A stretch of DNA of 64,000 nt from an uncultured Clostridia bacterium (GTDB taxonomy: Bacteria > Bacillota > Clostridia > Oscillospirales > Acutalibacteraceae), in NCBI GenBank assembly GCA_937907605.1, contig CALCYI010000034.1, positions 1-64,000 on the forward strand. Direction: 5' to 3'. Positions 1 through 8,616 of this stretch are shown piece by piece. The notes beneath the pieces were generated by a model. That model searched no databases. It saw only the letters and a program-made list of their open reading frames with translations, and was not told the origin of the DNA. Position 1 is the first letter of the stretch. Each line of letters begins with the position of its first letter. The translations under genes were made by a program, and so were the position numbers.

Positions 1-1396
1 CGTTATCTATTTCGACGATTATGTAGGTCTTGAATGCCTCGCCCACAACTCTGAAATCGGGAATTTCAACTTCGGGTGCAGGCTCAATATTTTTCATCGG
101 CTCAGCGCTTGATTTTGTCTGTATGCGCTCAATATTATCGGCATCAATAACGGTAACCGGCGGAGTTTTTACGGGCGCTTCTCCTCTCTCGGCGCGTTCT
201 CTTGCATATTTTTCGCCGAGCGAGGCGGACGTATCGGTATTGACCGTGCCTGCCGCAACCTGCCAGAATTTATTAGGCTCGGGCTTCGGCTTAAACTCCA
301 TTTGTTGGGGCTTGTCCTCAGCTTTGGTAAACAGGTCGAGCCTACCCGAAGCAGTGGTTGTAAAGCTCCTCTGCGGCTTGTCGCTGAAATGCGCCTCTTT
401 CGGCGTGTCGCCGAGCTCGATAGCGGACTTTACTCCGTAATATATCAGCTCAAAAACGGGTCTTTCGTTCGCAAAACGCACCTCGATTTTAGCAGGGTGA
501 ACGTTTACGTCAACGAAGGACTTATCGCACTCAATATTGAGCACGCAGCCGGGGAAGCGTCCGACCATAATTGAGTTTTTATACGCCTGCTCAAGCGCCG
601 CCATAGCGGTCTGGCTCTTAACAAGGCGGGAGTTGATGAAGAAATACTGCATCGCCCTGCTCTTACGCGAGGCGGAGGGCTTCGTTACCACGCCGCTGAC
701 CCTCATATTATTCACGCTGTAATCAACGTCGATAAGAGAAGCCGCAAATTCCCTGCCCAACACGGAATATACCGTGCTCTTTAAATCACCGCTTCCCGAG
801 GTGATAAGCACCTGCTTACCGTCGCGGATAAAGCGGAAGGAAATATCGGGGTGGCTTATCGCCATTCTCTCGACTATTCCCGCAACCGAATTGCCCTCGG
901 TTACGTCTTTTTTGAGGAATTTCATCCTCGCGGGTGTGTTGAAGAAAATATCCCTTACGACTATCGTCGTGCCCTTCGGACAGCCCGCGTCGGAGAAATC
1001 CTTTTCCTCGCCGCCCTCAATCTCATACATCGTGCCGAGCTCCTCGCCCTCAGCCCTTGAGAGCAGCTCAACCCTGCTGACCGCCGCAACGGACGCCATA
1101 GCCTCGCCCCTGAAGCCAAGAGTGGAAATAGCGTTAAGGTCGTCGGAGTATTTAATCTTACTCGTTGCGTGAGGGAGGAATACCTTTTTAATTTCGCTTT
1201 TTGCGATACCGCAACCGTCGTCGGTTATACGGATATAGCTCGAACCGCCGTTTTTAATCTCAACGGTGATATTCTTAGCCCCTGCGTCAACAGAGTTTTC
1301 AATCATTTCCTTCACTATTGAAGAAGGCCTTTCAACAACCTCGCCTGCGGCGATAAGCTGGTATACCTCCTTGGGCAGTATGTTAATTTCAGGCAA
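1..1396 (-). CDS. mutL: DNA mismatch repair protein MutL (C-terminus beyond the window edge)
   Basis: MutL couples mismatch recognition by MutS to strand removal. About 465 codons are visible. The N-terminus has the GHKL ATPase signatures: IAAGEVVERP, a SVDAGA motif with N for Mg-ATP, DDGCG, and TLGFRGEA. A transducer domain ends near VNVHPAKIEVRF, followed by a variable charged linker. I start it at a TTG (1394-1396) because AGGAGG lies nine bases upstream and the protein then begins PEINILP, as family members do. It lies 19 bp behind mutS in the same operon. The C-terminal dimerisation/endonuclease domain is outside the window, so endonuclease activity cannot be judged. Confidence 0.95.
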   Translation of the reverse strand, partial: MPEINILPKEVYQLIAAGEVVERPSSIVKEMIENSVDAGAKNITVEIKNGGSSYIRITDDGCGIAKSEIKKVFLPHATSKIKYSDDLNAISTLGFRGEAMASVAAVSRVELLSRAEGEELGTMYEIEGGEEKDFSDAGCPKGTTIVVRDIFFNTPARMKFLKKDVTEGNSVAGIVERMAISHPDISFRFIRDGKQVLITSGSGDLKSTVYSVLGREFAASLIDVDYSVNNMRVSGVVTKPSASRKSRAMQYFFINSRLVKSQTAMAALEQAYKNSIMVGRFPGCVLNIECDKSFVDVNVHPAKIEVRFANERPVFELIYYGVKSAIELGDTPKEAHFSDKPQRSFTTTASGRLDLFTKAEDKPQQMEFKPKPEPNKFWQVAAGTVNTDTSASLGEKYARERAERGEAPVKTPPVTVIDADNIERIQTKSSAEPMKNIEPAPEVEIPDFRVVGEAFKTYIIVEIDN

Positions 1397-1415
1397 AGCC
1401 GTTCACCTCCTGTTT

Positions 1416-4046
1416 TTACAGCTCCGCCACCTTTTTCTTAAGGTCGTAGAGAGTCTGCATCGCCTCAATAGGCGTTAAAGTGTTTATATCGGTAGCCTTT
1501 ATAAGCTCCAGTATATCGTCGGCTGTGTTGGTTCGGAAGTTGTACTGGATATCGTTATCCTCCTCAACAACCGAATCCTCAGCCTTAAATTCAATTTCAA
1601 TCTTATTCGCTTCAAGCTCCCTAAGGATAACCTTTGCGCGCTTGATAACGCTGCTTGGAATTCCTGCGAGCTTTGCAACCTCGATACCGAAGGACTGGTC
1701 GGCGCCGCCGTGCACAATCCGTCTGAGGAAAGTAATGTCGTCGCCCTTCTTCTTAACGGCTATCGAGTAGTTGTTTACACCGTCGAGTATTCCCTCCATA
1801 GCGGTAAGCTCGTGATAATGCGTTGCAAAAAGCGTTTTCGCGCCGAGCGTCTTTTTTTTGACAACGTATTCAAGCACCGCCCTTGCGATACTCATACCGT
1901 CGAAGGTCGAGGTTCCTCTGCCTATCTCGTCAAGAATAATAAGCGAGTTTCTGGTCGCGTTTTTAATAATCGCTGAAACCTCGTTCATCTCGACCATAAA
2001 GGTTGACTGTCCCGCGCTCAAATCGTCGGAAGCGCCGACTCTTGTAAATATTGCGTCGCATACGGAAATCCTCGCGCTCTTCGCAGGCACGAAGGAGCCT
2101 ATCTGAGCAAGAAGAACTATAAGCGCAATCTGGCGCATATAGGTCGATTTACCCGCCATATTCGGTCCCGTAATAATCGAGCAGCGGTTTTTATCAAGGT
2201 CAAGCAAGGCGTCGTTGGGTACGAACACGCTGTCGGTAAGGAGCGTTTCAACGACGGGGTGACGTCCGTCCTTAATCTCAATTACGCCGTCGGTGGTAAT
2301 CTGCGGACACACGTAGTTATGAACGTACGCCGTCTCGGCAAGAGACGCGAGCGAGTCAAGCTCGGCAATCGCCTTTGCGGTTTTCTGTATCCTTTCGACC
2401 TCGCCCGAAATCGTATTTCTTACCGCGCAGAATACCTCGTATTCAAGGGCGGCAAGCCTGTCCTTAGCGCCGAGCACCTTACCCTCGAGCTCCTTGAGCT
2501 CCTGAGTGATAAAACGCTCGCAGTTGGTGAGAGTCTGTTTTCTTATGTAATCCTCGGGGACCATATCGAGATACGAATTAGTGACCTCAATGAAATAGCC
2601 GAAAACCTTGTTATACGAAACGCGGAGCTTGGGTATTCCCGTCCTCTCCTTTTCCCTCGTTTCAATCTCGGCAAGGATATTAGCGCCACCGTTTACTATA
2701 TCTCTTAAGGAGTCAATTTCTTCGTTATAGCCCTCTTTAATCATTCCGCCCTCTCGAAGTGAGAACGGCGGCTCGTCTGCAATAGCGCAGTCGATAAGAT
2801 TATGTACGTCCTCGAGCAAATCAATACCCGAGTATATATTCTTAAGCATTGCGGCTGAGCAGTTACTCAGCGCATTTTTTATTTCGGGAAGCGCTTCGAT
2901 AGTTGAGCACAGCGTCCTGAGCTCCTTGGCGTTGGCGGTTGAATATGCAATACGGCTCATCAGCCTTTCCATATCCTTTACGCCCGTCATAGCTTCCCTG
3001 ATATCGTCGCGAAGAACATTGTTATCAAGCAGCTCCGCGACGGAATTTTGCCTTCTTGTAATCTTTGCAGGGCTCACGAGCGGTCTTTCAAGCCAGCCCC
3101 TGAGCATTCTTTTACCCATAGCGGTTTTAGTCTTGTCAATTATCCAGAGTAAAGAATGCTTCCTGTCGCCCGTCATCATTGAGCTCGTAAGCTCAAGGTT
3201 GCGCCTTGCGCTCATATCGAGAGCCATAAAGTCCTCGCCCTCGTAGTATTCAACCTCGCTGGGCGCTTCAAGCTCGTTAGTTTTCTGCGTATCGCGCAGG
3301 TAATATATAACCGCGCCGAGCGCAGACACCGCCGCCTTGCTGTGACCTATTCCGAGGGAGGAAATCTCCTCCTTTTTCATAGTTTCAAGAATAAGGTTAG
3401 TCGCGTTGTCAAAGTCAAAGCAAATATCGTCAAGCACCTGAAACGGCGCATTAAGTCTTACGTCGGCAAAGCGCTGCACCTCGTCAAACGAGGAAGCTGC
3501 GGAGTTAACGATAATCTCCTTAGGCGCGTAGGAGGAGAGATGGTTAATAATCTTCTCCTGTTCCTCTTCCTTTTTTACCGCGGTAATATGGAATTCGCCC
3601 GTGGATACGTCGGCAAAGCAGAGCCCGGTTTCGTTAGCACCTGCGCAGATTGCGCAGAGGTAGTTATTAACGCCGTCCTCAAGGATACTGCCCTCGATAG
3701 CCGTGCCGGGAGTAATAACTCTTATTACGTCCCTTTTAACTATACCCTTAGCGGCCTTCGGGTCCTCGGTCTGCTCGCATATCGCGACCTTATAGCCCCT
3801 TGAAACGAGCTTTGCGATATAGCTGTCGGCGCTGTGGAACGGCACGCCGCACATAGGCGCCCTTTCCTCCTGACCGCAGTCCCTGCCCGTAAGAACTAAA
3901 TCAAGCTCCCTTGAGGCAGTTTTTGCGTCGTCAAAAAACATCTCGTAAAAATCGCCGAGGCGGAAAAACAAAATGACTCCGGGATATTCTTTTTTTACCT
4001 GAAAATACTGCTGCATCATAGGCGACAGCTCGCCCTTTTTAGCCAT
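1416..4046 (-). CDS. mutS: DNA mismatch repair protein MutS
   Basis: MutS binds base mismatches and small loops and recruits MutL in an ATP-dependent way. The 876-residue length is normal for the family. The mismatch-reading F-Y-E motif is at residues 33-35 (GDFYEMF). Connector, lever and clamp domains follow, with the ATPase at the C-terminus: Walker A GPNMAGKS from residue 627 and Walker B LIILDE near 702, then a GRGTSTFDG signature and THYHEL. The gene sits between the ricF-like gene (59 bp upstream) and mutL, the order found in many Firmicutes. Nothing looks broken. Confidence 0.98.
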   Translation of the reverse strand: MAKKGELSPMMQQYFQVKKEYPGVILFFRLGDFYEMFFDDAKTASRELDLVLTGRDCGQEERAPMCGVPFHSADSYIAKLVSRGYKVAICEQTEDPKAAKGIVKRDVIRVITPGTAIEGSILEDGVNNYLCAICAGANETGLCFADVSTGEFHITAVKKEEEQEKIINHLSSYAPKEIIVNSAASSFDEVQRFADVRLNAPFQVLDDICFDFDNATNLILETMKKEEISSLGIGHSKAAVSALGAVIYYLRDTQKTNELEAPSEVEYYEGEDFMALDMSARRNLELTSSMMTGDRKHSLLWIIDKTKTAMGKRMLRGWLERPLVSPAKITRRQNSVAELLDNNVLRDDIREAMTGVKDMERLMSRIAYSTANAKELRTLCSTIEALPEIKNALSNCSAAMLKNIYSGIDLLEDVHNLIDCAIADEPPFSLREGGMIKEGYNEEIDSLRDIVNGGANILAEIETREKERTGIPKLRVSYNKVFGYFIEVTNSYLDMVPEDYIRKQTLTNCERFITQELKELEGKVLGAKDRLAALEYEVFCAVRNTISGEVERIQKTAKAIAELDSLASLAETAYVHNYVCPQITTDGVIEIKDGRHPVVETLLTDSVFVPNDALLDLDKNRCSIITGPNMAGKSTYMRQIALIVLLAQIGSFVPAKSARISVCDAIFTRVGASDDLSAGQSTFMVEMNEVSAIIKNATRNSLIILDEIGRGTSTFDGMSIARAVLEYVVKKKTLGAKTLFATHYHELTAMEGILDGVNNYSIAVKKKGDDITFLRRIVHGGADQSFGIEVAKLAGIPSSVIKRAKVILRELEANKIEIEFKAEDSVVEEDNDIQYNFRTNTADDILELIKATDINTLTPIEAMQTLYDLKKKVAEL

Positions 4047-4105
4047 TCAGCCTTTCCTCCTCAAACAAATAATTCCGCATTCCGAATTCCTAAATCCGAA
4101 TTAAC

Positions 4106-4516
4106 TTAGTGGCAGCCTCCGCAGGTTGTACAGTCATGCGTACAGCTCGGGTCGGGAAGCTCGCAGGTTTCGGGGTCCTGACCGTCGAAGAAAAGACCTA
4201 TCATACCGCTGATATACTGAGCCATCTGCTCCATCTCGCTTGCGGCTGCCGAATACGCCATCATATTTTCATTACCCATAACCTCTGTATAAAGGTCCTG
4301 ATACTGCTTCTGGAGCTCTTCGATTCTTTCATTGTCAGCCTCCTCGCCCTTGGTGGCTTCCTGCTGATATTTAAGGGTGATAAGCTGTAATTCCTGCATC
4401 TGCTTTTGAATGCCCTCGTCCGCGTCGTTAGCTTTAGCCGCTTTCTGAAGCGCCTCAAATCTCGGGTCAGCCTGAATTTCCTTACCAAGCTCTCTGATTA
4501 CTGATTCTAAACTCAT
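4106..4516 (-). CDS. YlbF/YmcA (RicF/RicA) family protein with a cysteine-rich tail
   Basis: A 136-residue, mostly helical protein of the YlbF/YmcA family. In Bacillus, members of this family form the Ric (Y) complex with RicT, which binds Fe-S clusters and affects RNase Y-dependent RNA processing, competence and sporulation. What is visible: a long amphipathic, Gln/Glu/Lys-rich helical region (residues 5-75), a second helical segment to about 108, and a tail with five cysteines (118, 125, 129, 132, 135) ending in His. The start ATG has AGAGGT upstream. Its place between miaB (16 bp away) and mutS matches the ymcB-ymcA-(cotE)-mutS order of Bacillus. Whether it is the RicA or RicF orthologue cannot be told by eye. 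Confidence 0.8.
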   Translation of the reverse strand: MSLESVIRELGKEIQADPRFEALQKAAKANDADEGIQKQMQELQLITLKYQQEATKGEEADNERIEELQKQYQDLYTEVMGNENMMAYSAAASEMEQMAQYISGMIGLFFDGQDPETCELPDPSCTHDCTTCGGCH

Positions 4517-4531
4517 TTTGTTTACCTCTTT

Positions 4532-5956
4532 CTATTTCTTTTCAATCTCGCCGCGCAGCACGTAAGTCAGCGGCTCGATTACTTTAATATTCCGGAAGGT
4601 GCCGATTAATCTTTCGCCGCCTTCAAATTCTATAATCAAATTGCCGTCGGTCCTCGCGGCAAGATAATTATCGCCGAGTTTACCCTTACCGTACACAAAG
4701 CACTTAAAGGTTTTGCCCGCGTGGAGCTTCATCTGCTTTGCAGAGATTTTCTCCTGCAGCTCAAGAAGCTCGCCGAGCCATTTCGTCTTTTCCTCGTGGG
4801 GAACATTGTCCTCCAGCTCTGCGGCGGGAGTTCCCACCCTCTTTGAGTAAATAAAGGTGAAAAGCGAGGTCGCCCCGATTTCTTCAACAAGGCTCTTTGT
4901 GTCGAGGAATTCCTCATACGTTTCGCCCGGGAAGCCGACTATAATATCGCTCGTTATCGAAAGCTCGTCGCCCATAAGCTCCTTGGCGTAGTTAATAAGG
5001 CTTAGGTACTGCTCCCTCGTATATCCCCTGTTCATAGCCTTGAGGATTCTGTCATTACCGCTCTGGAACGGAAGGTGAAGGTGGGTTGCTACCTTGTCGC
5101 ACTCAGCCATAGTTTCGATAAGCTCCCTCGTGCAGTCCTTAGGATGACTTGTCATAAAGGTTATTCTGAAATCGCCGTCAAGCGAATTAAGCCGCCTTAA
5201 AAGCTGAGAAAAATTAATTCTCGGCTCCAAATCCTTACCGTAGGAATTTACGTTTTGACCGAGCAGCATAATCTCGCGGTAGCCCTCGCTTACAAGCTGC
5301 TGAAATTCCGCTTCAATATCCTCGGCTTTTCGGCTTCTCTCGCGCCCTCTTACATACGGTACAATGCAGTAAGAACAGAAGTTATTGCAACCGTACATTA
5401 TGGGGAGGAACGCGCGCCTGTCGTTATCCCTTTTCACCGGGATTCCCTCGGCTATTACGCCGTCCATATCGGGAAGCTCGAAAACTCTGCGCCTTCTCGT
5501 GAGCGCCTTGAAGAGCAGCTCAGGAAGCCTGTGAACCACGTGCGTTCCGAACACAAGGTCAACGAACTCAAAGGACTCCTTAATACGTTTTACGATATGC
5601 TCCTGCTGCATCATACAGCCGCAAAGGGCAATGATGACATCGGGGTTTTGGAGCTTATATTTTTTGAGCGCGCCGACGTTTCCGAAAACTCTGTCCTCAG
5701 CGTGTTCCCTTACTGCGCAGGTGTTGAAGATAACAAGCTTCGCCTCCTGCCTTTTATCCGTGAAGCCGTAGCCCATTTCCTCGAGCATGCCCTTAATCCT
5801 TTCGCTGTCCGCAACGTTCTGCTGACAGCCGTAGGTAACCACGCACGCAAGGGGCTTGTCCTCATATCTGCTTTTGATAACACTATTTACTTTTTTCGCA
5901 AAGTCCCTCTGAAGAGCTAACTCCTCTTCGGTAATTCTCCTCGTGTTCACAGACAT
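4532..5956 (-). CDS. miaB: tRNA-2-methylthio-N6-dimethylallyladenosine synthase MiaB
   Basis: Radical-SAM methylthiotransferase that converts i6A37 to ms2i6A37 in tRNAs reading UNN codons. The N-terminal MTTase domain carries cysteines at TYGCQQN, FNTCAVRE and CGCMMQQ. The radical SAM motif is C-x3-C-x2-C in GCNNFCSYC, and a TRAM domain forms the C-terminus (about residues 405-474). I chose the ATG at 5954-5956, 474 residues, over the in-frame TTG four codons earlier, because that TTG overlaps the GGAG ribosome binding site. It is first gene of the miaB-ricF-mutS-mutL operon, with a promoter just upstream. Confidence 0.96.
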   Translation of the reverse strand: MSVNTRRITEEELALQRDFAKKVNSVIKSRYEDKPLACVVTYGCQQNVADSERIKGMLEEMGYGFTDKRQEAKLVIFNTCAVREHAEDRVFGNVGALKKYKLQNPDVIIALCGCMMQQEHIVKRIKESFEFVDLVFGTHVVHRLPELLFKALTRRRRVFELPDMDGVIAEGIPVKRDNDRRAFLPIMYGCNNFCSYCIVPYVRGRERSRKAEDIEAEFQQLVSEGYREIMLLGQNVNSYGKDLEPRINFSQLLRRLNSLDGDFRITFMTSHPKDCTRELIETMAECDKVATHLHLPFQSGNDRILKAMNRGYTREQYLSLINYAKELMGDELSITSDIIVGFPGETYEEFLDTKSLVEEIGATSLFTFIYSKRVGTPAAELEDNVPHEEKTKWLGELLELQEKISAKQMKLHAGKTFKCFVYGKGKLGDNYLAARTDGNLIIEFEGGERLIGTFRNIKVIEPLTYVLRGEIEKK

Positions 5957-5991
5957 ATCGGACTCCAAAATATATAAACTTTCAAATTAAT

Positions 5992-6020
5992 ATTATATCA
6001 AAACGCTCTTATATTATCAA
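5992..6020 (-). promoter_or_regulatory. Sigma-A-type promoter of the miaB-mutS-mutL operon
   Basis: On the minus strand a TTGATA -35 and a perfect TATAAT -10 are separated by 17 bp, about 36 bp before the miaB start. Called by inspection only. Confidence 0.65.
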
Positions 6021-6080
6021 TATAAAAACTTATAAATATTTAGTGAAATTAATATATATTATTATATAATTTAACAACAC

Positions 6081-6109
6081 TTGCAAAAGACCTGCTAAAG
6101 TGATATTAT
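6081..6109 (+). promoter_or_regulatory. Sigma-A-type promoter of malQ
   Basis: TTGCAA and TATTAT are spaced by 17 bp, ending 32 bp before the malQ start. It diverges from the miaB promoter across an AT-rich stretch. Confidence 0.6.
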
Positions 6110-6141
6110 GTTTTTTGACAACGTACAAAAGGAGAAAGGTT

Positions 6142-7665
6142 ATGCTGAAAAAAAGAGGAGCGGGAGTTCTTCTTCACATAAGCTCAATGCCGTCGGAATA
6201 CGGTATAGGCGTTTTTGACGACAACATAAAGCATTTTATAGACAAAATTTCGGACATGGGCTTTACCTACTGGCAGGTGCTGCCCTTCAATCCCGTTGAC
6301 GCGGCTAATTCGCCCTACTGCTCGCCCTCGGCGTTTGCGGGTAATTACCTGTTTATCGACCCGAAGGGGCTTGAGAAAATGGGCTTAATCGGCGAAAACG
6401 ATGTAAAGGAAAATATCTTTACAGGCTTGCCGTACACCGCAGACTATAAATTCGCCGCAGAAAAAAGGCTGAACACGCTTAAAAAGGCGTTTTTAAACGT
6501 TGACGAGAGCCTTGCAAAAGCCGTAAAGGAATACGAAATCAATAACCCGTGGCTCACGGATTACGCCGTATATATGGCGGTCAAGGAGCTTGAAAACCAA
6601 AAGCCGTGGTGGGAGTGGAGCGAGGAGCACGCAAGGTACTTTGAGTGCATTAAAAACGTTTACGACTACGAGGATAAGGCGGCGTTTTGGAAATTCGTTC
6701 AGTACATTTTCTATCTCCAGTGGAACGAAATCAAAGCATATGCAAATAAAAAGGGCGTTGCCGTTATAGGCGATATGCCTATTTACGTCGCTATGGACAG
6801 CGCTGACATCTGGGCTAATCTCCCTATGTTTTTAATCGACGAAAAAACTCTTAAGCCTCAGAAAATAGCGGGAGTTCCGCCCGATTATTTCAGTGAGAAC
6901 GGACAGCTCTGGGGCAATCCGCTCTACGACTGGGACGCGCTTAAAGGCGACGGCTACTCGTGGTGGCTCCAGCGACTATCGCACGCGCTAAAGGTCTACG
7001 ATACGGTAAGAATTGACCATTTCAGAGCCTTCGCTTCATACTGGGCAGTACCCGCGGAAAGCGACACCGCTAAGGTAGGCGAATGGCTTGAAGGACCTAA
7101 AATGGACTTATTCGAGGCGGTATTTGAAAAGTTCGGAAAGGACGCACCGATTATCGCAGAGGACCTCGGCACCTTCGGAGAGGACGTAATAAAGCTCCTA
7201 GGAGATACGGGCTTCCCCGGTATGAAGGTCGCACAGTTTGCGTTTGACGCTAATTCCGACTCCACCCACCTGCCGCACAACGCCGAGAAGAATTCCGTTA
7301 GCTACGTCGGCACGCACGACAACAACACAATCCTCGGCTGGCTTTGGGAAGCGGGAGAGGAGGAGAGAAAATTCGCACTTGATTACTGTCATTTCAAGGG
7401 CAATAACTGGGGCGAGGGCGGCTACTATTCTCCCTCGTGCAGAGCGATTACCGAGGCGGTATGGCAGAGCGCCTCAAACGTAGCAATTATCACGCTTCAG
7501 GATATGTGCGGCTTCGGCTCGGACGCAAGAATGAACACCCCGGGAGTCGCCGAGGGCAACTGGGAATTCCGCACTACAAGGGAGACGATAGATGGCATTG
7601 ACGCTGAGTATTTCAGGCATATTAACGCCCTCTACCGCCGTATGTATCCCGCGTTTGAAAAATAA
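6142..7665 (+). CDS. malQ: 4-alpha-glucanotransferase (amylomaltase, GH77)
   Basis: Transfers alpha-1,4-glucan segments between maltodextrins, releasing glucose, for glycogen/maltodextrin use in the cytoplasm. The 507-residue protein starts KKRGAGVLLHISSMPSEYGI, the typical GH77 entry. It carries the nucleophile region VRIDHFRAF, the acid/base EDLGTFG and the HDNNT transition-state motif, all spaced as in amylomaltases. The ATG at 6142 is preferred over an upstream in-frame ATG at 6100 because AAAGGAGAAAGG directly precedes it. It is a single-gene unit with its own promoter and a downstream terminator shared with the opposing gene. Confidence 0.95.
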   Translation: MLKKRGAGVLLHISSMPSEYGIGVFDDNIKHFIDKISDMGFTYWQVLPFNPVDAANSPYCSPSAFAGNYLFIDPKGLEKMGLIGENDVKENIFTGLPYTADYKFAAEKRLNTLKKAFLNVDESLAKAVKEYEINNPWLTDYAVYMAVKELENQKPWWEWSEEHARYFECIKNVYDYEDKAAFWKFVQYIFYLQWNEIKAYANKKGVAVIGDMPIYVAMDSADIWANLPMFLIDEKTLKPQKIAGVPPDYFSENGQLWGNPLYDWDALKGDGYSWWLQRLSHALKVYDTVRIDHFRAFASYWAVPAESDTAKVGEWLEGPKMDLFEAVFEKFGKDAPIIAEDLGTFGEDVIKLLGDTGFPGMKVAQFAFDANSDSTHLPHNAEKNSVSYVGTHDNNTILGWLWEAGEEERKFALDYCHFKGNNWGEGGYYSPSCRAITEAVWQSASNVAIITLQDMCGFGSDARMNTPGVAEGNWEFRTTRETIDGIDAEYFRHINALYRRMYPAFEK

Positions 7666-7670
7666 AAATC

Positions 7671-7691
7671 GGCTGTCTCAGCGAGACAGCC
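7671..7691. terminator. Bidirectional intrinsic terminator between malQ and the Cys-rich gene
   Basis: A 9-bp stem GGCTGTCTC/GAGACAGCC with a 3-nt loop, followed by TTATTTTTT on the plus strand and GATTTTT on the minus strand. It separates two convergent genes. Confidence 0.9.
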
Positions 7692-7698
7692 TTATTTT

Positions 7699-8508
7699 TT
7701 ACCTTCCGTTACAGCAGCAGCCGTTCGGGTCTGCGTCCTCTAAATCGGGAGGGAAGAATTCGTCAACGGGGAAATCAATACCCTCGAAGGTTTCGCACGG
7801 GGACTGAGCAGAGCATGCGCATTCTCTTTCGGGAATGCAGAAATCGCATGCGGGGATAAGAATCTGAACGTCGCGCGAAAGCTGAATAATCGAGAATAAG
7901 CCGAGCGTTACGAGCACCGCCTTTTCGGCATTCTGCAGGGAGCGGCAATTTGTAAAATTACTGCGGATTGAATCCGGGAAATTAGTACAGCAATGGTGAT
8001 GGCAGTGGCATACGTCGACAACGTCGGTGTCAAGTACAACGGGGTCAACCGCCTGAACCTTTGCAACGGGATTGGTGTACTGCGGAGCCTCGGGGCAATC
8101 CGAGCGGCGCTGATTTGCGGGAGATGAGAAGGTCTTTACCTTTCCGTCTGCACCGTAGAGTATACAGCTCTTTTCAAAGTTCGCATAGCCTACGGCAACC
8201 CTCGGGCAAGCGCCGGGCGAGGAATAAGTATCGAATCTTAAACGGAAAAAGAAATTAACCGTAACGCTGTAATAGCCTCTGTTAAACGGCACCTCGTCAA
8301 CGTCAATGCTGACCGCCGCAATGTCGCAGTCCCTTGCTTTTACCGCCTGCGCGTTGTCGATAAGGTTCTGCCCCTCATCATTAAAGGTTACCCTTAAATC
8401 CTCAAGACAGTCCTTGCTTACGCAGGAATCGTAGATTCTCTTTGTATCAATACAAACTGACCCGTTAATACGTCTTTCGCCTGTATTGCTGATAGGAAAA
8501 TCAGACAT
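7699..8508 (-). CDS. Cysteine-rich conserved clostridial protein of unknown function
   Basis: A 269-residue protein that I do not recognise with certainty. The N-terminal region has ICIDTKRIYD-like sequence (SVCIDTKRIYDSCVSKDCL), a predicted beta-rich middle (about residues 60-120) and many cysteines: a C-H-C-H-H-H-C-C cluster near residue 168 and a C-terminal Cys-rich end finishing GCCCNGR. There is no signal peptide or membrane segment. Cys- and His-rich proteins with this N-terminal pattern occur in spore-forming Clostridia, so a spore-coat-associated or metal-binding structural role is possible, but that is inference. Its leader contains an unusual hairpin (8515-8565) that includes the ribosome binding site. 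Confidence 0.7.
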   Translation of the reverse strand: MSDFPISNTGERRINGSVCIDTKRIYDSCVSKDCLEDLRVTFNDEGQNLIDNAQAVKARDCDIAAVSIDVDEVPFNRGYYSVTVNFFFRLRFDTYSSPGACPRVAVGYANFEKSCILYGADGKVKTFSSPANQRRSDCPEAPQYTNPVAKVQAVDPVVLDTDVVDVCHCHHHCCTNFPDSIRSNFTNCRSLQNAEKAVLVTLGLFSIIQLSRDVQILIPACDFCIPERECACSAQSPCETFEGIDFPVDEFFPPDLEDADPNGCCCNGR

Positions 8509-8514
8509 AGAAAA

Positions 8515-8565
8515 ACTCCTTCATAGTTTATTTGAAGCTAACTTCTCTACATTCTATGAAGGAGT
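8515..8565 (-). promoter_or_regulatory. Leader hairpin embedding the Shine-Dalgarno of the Cys-rich gene
   Basis: Two perfect 12-base inverted arms (8515-8526 and 8554-8565) flank a 27-nt loop that can itself form a small GAAG/CTTC hairpin. On the minus strand the 3' arm contains AAGGAG and is followed by TTTTTCT and then the ATG. The structure therefore looks like an intrinsic terminator behind the upstream gene and at the same time covers the ribosome binding site of the downstream gene. Confidence 0.65.
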
Positions 8566-8616
8566 AAATATTATGTGAAAAATTAATTCTTAAACCTTAA
8601 AACTTAAAGCTTAAAC

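Noticed and set aside
5255..5920. 221-codon open frame on the plus strand
   Set aside because: It is entirely antisense to miaB, has no ribosome binding site, and its translation shows no domain. Strong codon bias of the real gene opens the opposite frame.
7663..7700. Stem-loop considered as a regulatory site of the Cys-rich gene
   Set aside because: It lies behind both convergent stop codons with T-tracts on both strands, which fits a plain bidirectional terminator.
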